From JAVBJN01 sp031546985 (GTDB taxonomy: Bacteria; Bacteroidota; Bacteroidia; Chitinophagales; Chitinophagaceae): a stretch of DNA of 64,000 nucleotides. This document shows positions 24,361-33,700 of this stretch, piece by piece (the first letter of the stretch is position 1; each line of letters starts with the position of its first letter). Location: positions 1 to 64,000 of the forward strand of contig JAVBJN010000016.1 in NCBI GenBank assembly GCA_031546985.1, read 5' to 3'. Position numbers and translations under genes: made by a program. Under the pieces are notes generated by a model that worked only from the letters and a program-made list of their open reading frames with translations, did not search any database and was not told the origin of the DNA.

Positions 24361-26625
24361 ATGTACAGCAGATCTTTACTTCTGTCCGCAGTGGGCATTG
24401 GCGTTTTCCAGGCTGTAACAGCCCAGCAGATCGCCGTACGGGAGGGCGACAAACCAGTTCCTTACGCCAGGGTGGCTATTGTGCCGCTGCAGAAGAGCAT
24501 ATCGGGCGTTACCTTGCTGGCCGATGCCCGGGGCAATACTTCTATTCCCGAGCAGTTCGAAGGGCTGCGTTGCGCTGTAAAAGTGCAGGCTATGGGATTT
24601 GAACCCGCCGCAGATACCTTGCTGGCGCAAAAAGGAGCAGCGGTGCAGCGTTTTGCACTCCATTCCAAAGGCAACGATATTCGCGAGGTAGTAGTAACCG
24701 GCCAGTATGGCGAAAACACTACCGATAAAGCCGTACAAAAGATCAACGTAATAGGCCGCAAAACCATTAACCAGATGGCTGCGCAAAACCTGCGCGATGT
24801 GCTTACCAACCAGCTCAACATTCGCCTGGAGCAGGATGCCGTATTGGGCAGCAGCATGAGCTTGCAGGGCATTTCGGGGCAAAATGTAAAGATCCTGATT
24901 GATGGGGTGCCTGTGGTGGGCCGCCTCTCCGGCAATATCGACATCTCACAAATTAACCTCAACAATATTGAACGCATTGAGATTGTAGAAGGCCCTATGG
25001 CGGTGAGCTACGGTACCGATGCGCTGGGTGGGGCTATTAACCTCATTACCCAAAAATCGCAGCAAAAAACATTTGAAACCGGCCTTACTACCTATTACGA
25101 AACGGTAGGTACCTACAACATCAATGGCCGTTTGGGTTATAACAAAGGCAGGCACACGGTGCTGCTGAATGGTGGCCGTAATTTCTTTGATGGCTGGATC
25201 GCGGGCGAAAAAACAAGTTTCGACTTTAGCGCGCAACCCGCCGATGCCCGCCGCTACGCCTCCTGGAAACCCAAAGCGCAATACTTCGGAGAGCTCAAAT
25301 ACATGTATCGTTTTAAAGACCTTTCGCTGAGCTACAAAGGCGGTTATTTTAATGAGCTTATCACCAACCGGGGCATGCCCGAAGCGCCCTACCAGGAGTC
25401 TGCTACCGACGATTACTACCGTACCCGCCGTATCGACAATGCTATTTTCCTTACCGGAAGTGTAAAACCCGGGCACAATGTAAATGTGCAGGTGGCTTAC
25501 AACGATTTTCGCCGGGTAAAAAACACCTACACCAAAGATCTTACTACGCTTAACGAAGCGCTTTCGCAGCAGGATGGCGCGCAGGATACTACCGCATTCC
25601 AGGTTATCAGCTCCCGTGGTACCTACAGCACCGGAAAAGACCAGAAGATCAATTACGAGCTGGGTTACGATGCCAATATAGAATACGCCAAAGGCGAAAG
25701 AATTGAGGGCAATAACAAATCGATTGGCGACTACGCTTTGTTTGCCAGCGCCGAATACAAGCCGTTAAAAAACATTGGTATCCGTCCGGGATTGCGCATG
25801 GCTTACAATACGCAATACAATGCACCGCTGATACCCTCGCTTAACCTGTATTACAAAGCGACCGACCAATTGGTGATACGCGCTTCTTACGCCAAAGGCT
25901 TTCGCGCACCAACGCTCAAAGAACTGTATTTTTATTTCTACGACAGCAACCACAAAATTCGTGGCAACCGCGACCTGCAGGCAGAGTTTTCCGATAACTA
26001 CAATGTATCTATCCAGTATGCCGATAAAGCGGGCGACCTGAGATACAAACTCGAAGCTGGCGCTTATTACAACGATATCCGCAACCTTATTACCCTGGCG
26101 GTATCCAACCCTTCTATTATGGAGTACTCTTACCAGAATATTGGGGAGTATAAAACGTTGGGATTCCAGTTCAATACCGAATGGGGTTATAAACAATTGA
26201 AAGCCGCTGTGGGCGGTAGTTACATTGGCCGCCTGAACAATATTCCGGAAGCTGGCTTCGAAAAATTTGCCTATGCACCGGAAGTAAGGGCCTCTATCCA
26301 GTATGAAGTGCGTAAGTGGGACCTTTCTGCAGCGCTGTTCTACAAATACACCGGCCGCTTACCTGGTTTTGGCCTGGATGCCGCCAGTAAGGTGATGAAT
26401 ACCTGGATAGACGATTACCACACCGCCGATCTTACCCTCATTAAACAGTTTTTCAACCGCCGGTTTGCAGTAAGTGCAGGTGCCAAAAACCTGTTTGATG
26501 TACAAAATGTGAACATGACCACCGGTGCCTCCGGCACAGCGCATACCGCTGCCGGTACCTCTTCAATGGTGGGCATGGGCCGCTACTATTTTTTAAAACT
26601 TGACCTTAACCTGGGTTGGAAATAA
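24361..26625 (+). CDS. TonB-dependent outer-membrane receptor, HmuR-like
   Basis: A 754-residue outer-membrane receptor. The signal peptide (MYSRSLLLSAVGIGVFQAVTA) is followed by a short carboxypeptidase-like region, then a plug domain (REVVVTGQYGENT, VLGSSMSLQGISGQNVKIL, then IERIEIVEGPMAVSYGTDAL) and a C-terminal beta-barrel with the FRAPTLKELY box typical of heme and siderophore receptors. The ATG at 24361 is chosen since the longer frame runs through the terminator and operator. Ligand is inferred to be heme from the HmuY neighbour 8 bases after its stop and the hmu operon upstream. The C-terminus ends in aromatic residues and Lys rather than Phe, which is tolerated. Confidence 0.88.
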   Translation: MYSRSLLLSAVGIGVFQAVTAQQIAVREGDKPVPYARVAIVPLQKSISGVTLLADARGNTSIPEQFEGLRCAVKVQAMGFEPAADTLLAQKGAAVQRFALHSKGNDIREVVVTGQYGENTTDKAVQKINVIGRKTINQMAAQNLRDVLTNQLNIRLEQDAVLGSSMSLQGISGQNVKILIDGVPVVGRLSGNIDISQINLNNIERIEIVEGPMAVSYGTDALGGAINLITQKSQQKTFETGLTTYYETVGTYNINGRLGYNKGRHTVLLNGGRNFFDGWIAGEKTSFDFSAQPADARRYASWKPKAQYFGELKYMYRFKDLSLSYKGGYFNELITNRGMPEAPYQESATDDYYRTRRIDNAIFLTGSVKPGHNVNVQVAYNDFRRVKNTYTKDLTTLNEALSQQDGAQDTTAFQVISSRGTYSTGKDQKINYELGYDANIEYAKGERIEGNNKSIGDYALFASAEYKPLKNIGIRPGLRMAYNTQYNAPLIPSLNLYYKATDQLVIRASYAKGFRAPTLKELYFYFYDSNHKIRGNRDLQAEFSDNYNVSIQYADKAGDLRYKLEAGAYYNDIRNLITLAVSNPSIMEYSYQNIGEYKTLGFQFNTEWGYKQLKAAVGGSYIGRLNNIPEAGFEKFAYAPEVRASIQYEVRKWDLSAALFYKYTGRLPGFGLDAASKVMNTWIDDYHTADLTLIKQFFNRRFAVSAGAKNLFDVQNVNMTTGASGTAHTAAGTSSMVGMGRYYFLKLDLNLGWK

Positions 26626-26633
26626 CCGCACAG

Positions 26634-27626
26634 ATGCAGCATTATAAAACGATAAAACTAGCAGGCCTTGCGTTATTGGGTGCAGCAACATTTACCAGTT
26701 GCATGAAAGATGAAACGCCGGTAGCACCGCACGTTGCAGGCGATGAGATAACCGCAGCGGTAAATATGGAAAGCGACTACCGCTACCAGGTGTATTATAA
26801 TTTGGAAAAGAATATAGAAGTAGGGCGCAACCTTAAAACCAGCTGGGATTTGGGTTTTGAAGCCACTGCCGATGGCTACCGCGTATGGCTCAACGGTGCT
26901 AAATCTATGTGGGTGATCAACACTGGTAAAACAGATATGGCGCAGGTGAGCATTGCCGATACCGTAGGGCGTGGCGCAGATCGCAAATATGATGCGCCTT
27001 CCGGCAGTGCCGATAGTACCGCCATTGCAGACTGGCGCAGCAATAGCCCGGTATATATTGTAGATCGTGGTTTTGATCCCGCAGGAGCAGGGCAGGGCAT
27101 CAGCAAGATTAAGATTGTAAGTTCAAACGCCATAAGCTACACGGTTCAGGTTGCCGATATTGGCAGCAATACGTTCCAAACCGTGCAGTTGCAGAAAGAC
27201 AGTACCTATAACCTGGCTTTTCTTTCCTTAACCAGTGGCACGCAAGTAATGGTAGAGCCGCCCAAAGCTACCTGGGATATAGCTTTTTCGCAATACACCC
27301 ACATGTTTTACGATCCGTTTATGCCATACCTCGTTTCTGGTTGCCTGCTCAACCGCAACAATACCAGCGCCGCGGTAGAAAAAACGGTTCCGTTCGCACA
27401 GCTTACATTTAACGATATACAGAAATATACTTTCAGCAGTTTTGTTAATGCTATTGGCTACGACTGGAAGGAATATGATTTTGACAAAGGAAAATACACC
27501 ACCTATCCCAATATCAATTACCTGATTAAGGATGCCCGAGGGCACTATTTCAAACTCCACTTTATCGACTTTAACGATAAAAACGGTGTAAAAGGAAATC
27601 CCAGGTGGGAGTTTCAGCAACTATGA
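26634..27626 (+). CDS. HmuY family lipoprotein
   Basis: A 330-residue lipoprotein with lipobox ATFTSCMKD (Cys about residue 24). Two HmuY-like halves are visible, each with a WDLGF or WDIAF core (TSWDLGFEATADGYRVWLNG and ATWDIAFSQYTHMFYD). It likely sits on the outer membrane and passes heme to the receptor encoded 8 bases upstream. The ATG at 26634 is preferred over a TTG overlapping the receptor stop. With the T9SS-exported homologue at 18706, the locus has two HmuY-type proteins with different anchoring. Terminator follows directly. Confidence 0.85.
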   Translation: MQHYKTIKLAGLALLGAATFTSCMKDETPVAPHVAGDEITAAVNMESDYRYQVYYNLEKNIEVGRNLKTSWDLGFEATADGYRVWLNGAKSMWVINTGKTDMAQVSIADTVGRGADRKYDAPSGSADSTAIADWRSNSPVYIVDRGFDPAGAGQGISKIKIVSSNAISYTVQVADIGSNTFQTVQLQKDSTYNLAFLSLTSGTQVMVEPPKATWDIAFSQYTHMFYDPFMPYLVSGCLLNRNNTSAAVEKTVPFAQLTFNDIQKYTFSSFVNAIGYDWKEYDFDKGKYTTYPNINYLIKDARGHYFKLHFIDFNDKNGVKGNPRWEFQQL

Positions 27627-27630
27627 CAAA

Positions 27631-27655
27631 AAGCCCCGCATTGCGGGGCTTTTTT
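27631..27655 (+). terminator. Intrinsic terminator of the receptor-HmuY unit
   Basis: AAGCCCCGC and GCGGGGCTT pair around ATT, followed by T5. It lies four bases after the HmuY stop. Confidence 0.92.
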
Positions 27656-27813
27656 ATTAATACGATATCGTCGCCATCCGTTGGGCATGGTTTTTTCTTA
27701 CCGTCAGGCGTAATAATACAGTAAGGATTAACTATTTGGTAGACATATTGGTTTTATCGGCCATATTTCTTAACTTAATATAGTTTTCATTTTATACTAT
27801 ACCATAACTTGTT

Positions 27814-27821
27814 TACCTTCG
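27814..27821 (+). promoter_or_regulatory. -7 promoter element of recQ
   Basis: TACCTTCG differs from TAnnTTTG at one base and lies 43 bases before the recQ ATG. A T-rich stretch stands at the -33 position. Confidence 0.4.
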
Positions 27822-27863
27822 TGGCCCTTTTAAAAAAGGGAGCGGTTATTTAAATATATACCT

Positions 27864-30071
27864 ATGGCCGTAAGTGCTAAAGTTAATCTAAGGAAAGCCC
27901 TCCAGGAAAGTTTCGGTTTCGATAATTTCAAAAACAACCAGGAAAAGATCATAAAAAGCATATTGTCTGGTAAAGACACTTTTGTGATCATGCCCACGGG
28001 TGGAGGCAAGTCGTTGTGTTACCAGTTACCGGCAATGGTAAGTGAAGGAGTGGCTATTATTGTGAGTCCGTTGATTGCGTTGATGAAAAACCAGGTAGAC
28101 CTGGTTCGTAGTTACAGCAGCCTGGATAATGTAGCGCACTTTCTGAATTCTACGCTCACCAAAGCGCAGATCAAGAAAGTAAAAAGCGATCTGCAGGAAG
28201 GTAAAACCAAAATGTTATATGTAGCGCCCGAAACGCTTACCAAAAAGGAGAACCTCGATTTCTTTAAAGAAATGAAGATCTCTTTTGTGGCGGTGGATGA
28301 GGCGCACTGTATTTCGGAATGGGGGCACGACTTCCGTCCGGAGTACCGCAAATTGCGGGATATGATCGATGAGATCGATTCCGAATTACCCATTATTGCC
28401 CTTACCGCCACGGCTACGCCGAAGGTTCAGGATGATATCCGAAAGAACCTTGCCCTGCGCGACCCCGACTTTTACATGTCATCGTTTAACAGGCCCAACC
28501 TGTATTACGAGATACTGCCTAAGGGTAAGAAACAACAAACCATTAAGAGTATTGTGCGCTTTATTTCCCAAAACAAGGGAAAGAGCGGTATTATATATAC
28601 ACTCAATCGCAAAACCACCGAAGAGCTGGCCGATATGCTTACGGCCAACGGCATTCGTGCTGTAGCCTACCATGCGGGCCTCGACTCGGGCACCCGTGCG
28701 CAACGCCAGGACATGTTCCTGATGGAGCAGGTAGATGTGATTGTGGCTACCATCGCTTTTGGAATGGGCATCGACAAGCCCGATGTGCGGTTTGTGATTC
28801 ACTACAACATTCCTAAGTCGCTGGAAAACTACTACCAGGAAACCGGCCGTGCAGGTCGCGATGGAATGGAAGGAAAATGTCTCCTGTACTATTCTCATAA
28901 AGATGTGCAAAAGCTGGAACACCTCATGCGCGACAAGCCTTTGAGCGAGCGTGAAATGGGTGCGCAGCTTATTTCCGAAACGGTAGCCTACGCCGAAAGT
29001 GGCGTTTGCCGCCGTAAGTTGCTGCTGCATTATTTTGGTGAAGAGTACAAGCAGGAGAATTGCAACAATTGCGACAACTGCCTGCATCCGAAAGAGAAAC
29101 TGGAAGTGCGCGACAGTACCAAAATTGTACTCGATACCATTAACCAGCTGGACGAGCGCTTTGGCATCGATTACGTGGTAAATGTAATTCAGGGCCACGC
29201 CAATCCGCAGATACAGACGTTTAAGCACGATAAATTGCCTTGCTACGGCAGCGGAAAAATCATGGAAATCCATGATAATTTCTGGCAGTCGCTCATCCGC
29301 CAGATGATGCTGGAAGGCATGATACGCAAGGATATTGAAGAATATGGCCTGCTCAAGATTACCGAGAAAGGGCATAAATTCCTCAAAAAACCTTACCTCA
29401 TTTATGTGGTGCTGAACCAGAAATTTGAGGAAGAAGACAACGTAGAAGAAGAAGCCGATAACGCACCTACAGCCTCTGCCGATCCGGTATTGGTAGATCT
29501 GCTCAAAGACCTGCGCCGCAAAGTAGCGAAAGAAAAAAGCCTGCCGCCGTTTGTTATTTTCCTCGATCCTTCGCTGGAAGATATGGCCACCTGTTATCCC
29601 ACTACGCTCGAAGAGCTGGAGAAGATCCAGGGTGTAAGCAAAGGTAAAGCCGTGCGCTATGGTAAGAAGTTTGTAGAGCTGATAGCCCGCTATGTAGAGG
29701 AGAATGAAATTGAGCGCCCCGATGATTTTGTGATGAAAAGTGTGGTAAACAAGAGCGGCCTCAAAGTATTTATTATTCAGAATATTGATAAGAAGATTGC
29801 ATTGGAAACCATTGCCAAAAACAAAGGCTTGCAACTGCATGAATTGCTTACAGAGATGGAAACCATTGTAGCGAGTGGTACCAAACTGAACCTCGATTAT
29901 TGCATCTACGATTTTGTTGATGAAAACGATGAGGACGATATTATGGACTTTTTCCGCAATAGCGATAGCGGCGATCTTTCAGAAGCATTTGAAGAATTCC
30001 AGGAGCAGGATGTAACCATGGAGCAACTCCAGTTGGTGCGCATCAAGTTCCTTAGCGAATACGGAAACTAA
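27864..30071 (+). CDS. recQ: ATP-dependent DNA helicase RecQ
   Basis: A 735-residue 3'-5' DNA helicase for recombination and replication repair. Helicase motif I MPTGGGKSLCYQLPA is at residue about 43 and motif II VDEAHCISEWGHDFRP at about 145. Motif VI QETGRAGRDG follows. The RecQ zinc region CRRKLLLHYFGE with CNNCDNC spans residues 382-405. A winged-helix RQC region comes next, then an HRDC domain at about 540-620 (ILDPSLEDMA-type FLDPSLEDMA and IQGVSKGKAVRYG). The C-terminal 110 residues are acidic and less conserved, making the protein longer than E. coli RecQ, as is usual in Bacteroidota. Confidence 0.95.
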   Translation: MAVSAKVNLRKALQESFGFDNFKNNQEKIIKSILSGKDTFVIMPTGGGKSLCYQLPAMVSEGVAIIVSPLIALMKNQVDLVRSYSSLDNVAHFLNSTLTKAQIKKVKSDLQEGKTKMLYVAPETLTKKENLDFFKEMKISFVAVDEAHCISEWGHDFRPEYRKLRDMIDEIDSELPIIALTATATPKVQDDIRKNLALRDPDFYMSSFNRPNLYYEILPKGKKQQTIKSIVRFISQNKGKSGIIYTLNRKTTEELADMLTANGIRAVAYHAGLDSGTRAQRQDMFLMEQVDVIVATIAFGMGIDKPDVRFVIHYNIPKSLENYYQETGRAGRDGMEGKCLLYYSHKDVQKLEHLMRDKPLSEREMGAQLISETVAYAESGVCRRKLLLHYFGEEYKQENCNNCDNCLHPKEKLEVRDSTKIVLDTINQLDERFGIDYVVNVIQGHANPQIQTFKHDKLPCYGSGKIMEIHDNFWQSLIRQMMLEGMIRKDIEEYGLLKITEKGHKFLKKPYLIYVVLNQKFEEEDNVEEEADNAPTASADPVLVDLLKDLRRKVAKEKSLPPFVIFLDPSLEDMATCYPTTLEELEKIQGVSKGKAVRYGKKFVELIARYVEENEIERPDDFVMKSVVNKSGLKVFIIQNIDKKIALETIAKNKGLQLHELLTEMETIVASGTKLNLDYCIYDFVDENDEDDIMDFFRNSDSGDLSEAFEEFQEQDVTMEQLQLVRIKFLSEYGN

Positions 30072-30143
30072 TCCTGTTGGCCTGTCCCTGCTGCGTTGTG
30101 GAGGGGTCAGGGCTATAAAAAATCCAGATTTTTTTTAAAAAGG

Positions 30144-30174
30144 TTTGGATTTTTAAAATTGGATAGTATCTTTG
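30144..30174 (+). promoter_or_regulatory. Promoter of tRNA-Phe
   Basis: TTTG at 30144-30147 and TATCTTTG at 30167-30174 are separated by 19 bases, a perfect Bacteroidota promoter. The mature tRNA starts 36 bases after the -7 element. Confidence 0.85.
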
Positions 30175-30209
30175 CATCCCATTCGACAGAGAACGGGAAA
30201 CAAAAAGAT

Positions 30210-30282
30210 GGTGCGGTAGCTCAGTCGGTAGAGCAATGGACTGAAAATCCATGTGTCGCCGGTTCGATCCCGGCCCACACCA
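30210..30282 (+). tRNA. tRNA-Phe (anticodon GAA)
   Basis: A 73-base cloverleaf with the CCA end not encoded. The anticodon loop is CTGAAAA within stem ATGGA/TCCAT, giving anticodon GAA. The T-arm GCCGG-TTCGATC-CCGGC is canonical, as is the D-arm GCTC...GAGC. The acceptor stem GGTGCGG/CCACACC pairs at six positions but C5 faces A68, a mismatch. A terminator follows at 30291, and a decayed copy of the 3' half plus terminator lies 100 bases further on. Confidence 0.95.
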
Positions 30283-30290
30283 CTAGCAGA

Positions 30291-30319
30291 AAGCCTGAAC
30301 ATAATGTTCGGGCTTTTTT
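30291..30319 (+). terminator. Intrinsic terminator of tRNA-Phe
   Basis: AAGCC/GGCTT and GAACA/TGTTC form a stem with a one-base step and TAA loop, followed by six T in all. Confidence 0.85.
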
Positions 30320-30377
30320 GTTTTAGGGTAGTTTGTTCTGAGATTAAGTATTGTGTATACGCTACAAATCTAAAGAA

Positions 30378-30492
30378 CAGGTAGCTGAAAAGTTCGGCAT
30401 TCAAATAATGTAAAGCCGGTTCCTCCGATGCATCGGGGCCGGCCCACATCCCAAGCAAGAAGATTGAACATAGCGTTCGGACTTTTTTTGTT
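30378..30492 (+). pseudogene. Decayed duplicate of the tRNA-Phe 3' half and its terminator
   Basis: The stretch GCCGGTTC...CGGCCCACA followed by AGCA-GAA...TGAACATA..GTTCGG.CTTTTTTTGTTTTA lines up with the tRNA T-arm, acceptor 3' strand and terminator at 30258-30325, with small indels. A GGTAGCT at 30380 matches the D-arm start. This is a degenerate second copy, as left by integration at a tRNA 3' end or by tandem duplication. It lies directly before the Rhs toxin region. Confidence 0.6.
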
Positions 30493-30722
30493 TTAAACCA
30501 GTTTCCATCCTCCCATATTTTTCTTTGAAAAGAAAATTTTACTGCTCAAATTCCTTACATACCGGCTTGTGATATTTGTATTGTTGGTTAACAGCACTTG
30601 ACCAATTATAGACAAAAAACATCCTGCTTTAAACACCGTAATGCACGCCTGACGTAAGCATTTTGCTGCGCTCTGCATACGGTGTTAATCGTAGGGTGAT
30701 TGCTAAATACCAAATCAATACT

Positions 30723-33700
30723 ATGTCACAGCAATCTTTTAGCTCCGGCGACGGGAGCAAATCCTCTGTGGGCTCTAATGCGCACCCATTAGCACAATAC
30801 AGCGCCCAACCCGCATCGGGTTCCGGCAACGACACGCCATTTTATAAATCATCAGCTCCAACGATCAGCCTGCCCAAAGGCGGCGGTGCTTTAAAAGGCA
30901 TTGATGAGAAGTTCTCCGTCAACGCCGTAAATGGCACCGCGGGTATGGAGATTCCCCTCCCGTTTACGCCCGGTCGTGGTGGTTTTACTCCGGCCCTGTC
31001 CCTGTCTTACAACTCCGGCAGCGGCAACAGCGCGTTTGGTTTAGGCTGGGGCCTGTCCCTGCCCGCCATCCAGCGCAGGACCGATAAAAAACTGCCGGAG
31101 TATAACGACGCGCATGGCAGCGATGTGTTTATCCTGGCAGGAGCCGAAGACCTGGTGCCTAAGCTGTATGAAAACCATGAGCAAGGTTCCATCATGAGCT
31201 ATGGCGATTACCGTTTTATCCGCTACATTCCCCGTATCGAAGGCCTGTTTGCCCGTATCGAACACATCTGGCAACCCGGCACGCCCGGCAGTTGGTGGCG
31301 TGTAACCACCAAAGACAATACCACCACCTATTACGGACTCACCGAAGAAGCCCGTATAGCCGATCCCGAAGATCCAACCCGCATCTTTAGCTGGCTACCG
31401 CAACTGGTAGTAGACCATAAAGGCAATGTGCAACGATTTGGTTACCTGGCAGAAGACGAGCGCAACCTGCCCACCGGCGCGGCAGAAAAGAACCGGGTAA
31501 CAAACGGTCAAAAGAAATTTGCCAATACCTATCTCAAACGTGTACAGTATTGCAATACCGATCCCATATTTATTACAGACGAAAATTCGTTCGCGCCATC
31601 ATTAACCCTGGCTACCAGTTTCCTGATGGAAGCTGTGCTGGATTATGGCGACCACAGCAGTGAACACGCCATTAATCCCGACCAGGCCTGGCCCAGCCGT
31701 GGCGATGCATTTTCGGCCTTCCAATCCGGTTTCGATATCCGCACCTACCGCAGGTGCAAACGGGTGATGCTGTTCCACCATTTCAGCGAGCTGGCAGGCA
31801 AAGACCTCGTTCGCACCCTGGAGCTTACCTACCGCAACGATGCCCTGGCCGAAGGCACGCTTACCGAGGTAGATTATATCGTAGCCGCCACACAAAAAGG
31901 CTACGACTATGTAAACAACACCTGGCACAGCAAAGCGCTGCCCGCCATGACTTTCGACTACCAACCCTTAACCTGGAACACCGATATTCAAAGCGTAACG
32001 GAAAGTAATTTCAGCGGCGCGCCACAAGGCCTCACTGGGCCTTACCAATGGATCGACTTTGATGGCGAAGGCATCAGCGGCATCCTTACCGAGCAAGCCA
32101 ATGGATGGTTCTATAAAAGCAACCTGGGTAACGGGGAGTTTACCCCTCCGCAAAGCATCACCTACAAGCCCTCTTTCAACGGCCTCAGCGATGGCAGCCT
32201 GCAATGGCAGGATCTGGATGCCGATGGCCGCAGGCAAGTGGTTGCAGATGCACCTATCAAGGGTTTCTGGGAGCTTTCTCCGGTTCCTGAGCCCCGCATG
32301 GGCGGGACAGGCTTTGTCGAAGGACGGGAATGGTCACCCTTTCAAACTTTCCCTAAAAATATCAACATAGATTGGAGCAGTCCTTTTACCAAAATGCTCG
32401 ACCTCAACGGCGATGGCAAAGCCGACCTGCTGCTCACCGAAGACCGGGTATGGACCTGGTACGAAAACGAAGGCAAGCAAGGCTTTGATTTTGGCGGCCA
32501 GTCGCCTGTTTTCTTCGATGAAGAAAAAGGCCCGGTGTTGCTGCTGCGCGATATGGTGCAGAGCATTTTCCTGGCCGATATGAGTGGCGATGGCATGACC
32601 GACCTGGTACGCATTAAAAACGGAGAAGTGTGCTACTGGCCCAACCTCGGTTATGGAAAATTCGGCGCCAAAGTAACGATGGGTTACGCCCCCGTATTTG
32701 CCCAACCCGATCAGTTTAATCCCCAATACCTGAGCCTGGCCGATGTAAGCGGCAGTGGCGCAGCCGACTTGATTTATGTAGGCCAAAACCATTGCATCGC
32801 CTGGATCAACCTCAGTGGTAATGCCTGGAGCGAAGGCATTGTGATCAACCCATTGCCCGCCACCGACCAATACAGCAAAATCGCCGTGCTCGATTTCCTG
32901 GGCAATGGCACCGGTTGCATTGTATGGAGCAGTCCGTTGCCCCAGCACAGCCGTGCGCCCCTGCAATACATCGACCTCATGGGTGGCAAAAAGCCCCACC
33001 TGATGCGCAGTTACAACAATGGCATGGGCAAAACAGTAGCGGTTACCTATAAAACCTCCACGCAATTTTATTTAGCCGATAAAAAGGAAGGCATCCACTG
33101 GGCCACCAAACTACCTTTTCCGGTGCATTGCATCCACACCATTACCACCAGCGATAGCGTAAGCGGCACCAGTTATACCCAAAGCTATACATACCGCCAC
33201 GGCTATTACGACCATGAAGAACGAGAGTTTCGCGGCTTTGGTTATGTAGAAACGCTGGACATAGAAAGGGCCCAAATTAGTACATTGGCACATTCATCCA
33301 TTGGCACATTGGAAACATTGGATCAGCCCCCCGTCCTCACCAAAACCTGGTACCATACCGGCGCCTGCACCCGCGAAGGAGGATTGCTCAAACAGTACAA
33401 AAAAGAGTACTTCCCCGTAGCCGGCTGGGACGATAGCATGCCCATTGCCACATTCCCCGCAGGGATGGATGCAGCGGAGTTCTTCGAAGCGCACCGTGCG
33501 CTCAAGGGCTTACCACTGCGCCAGGAAGTCTATGCCCAGGACGGCGACGATCTGGCCTATATTCCGTATGCCGTTACCGCCAGTGCTTATACTGTAAAAC
33601 TGGTACAGGAAAAAAGGAAGAATCGCTACGCGTCTTTTCTCACGCAGCCGCAGCAAAGCATGGTGTTCAGTTGCGAGCGTGATGCGGAAGATCCCCGCAT

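Noticed and set aside
28479..29840. A 453-codon open frame antisense to recQ
   Set aside because: No recognisable motif, atypical composition, and it lies fully within the well-supported recQ gene.
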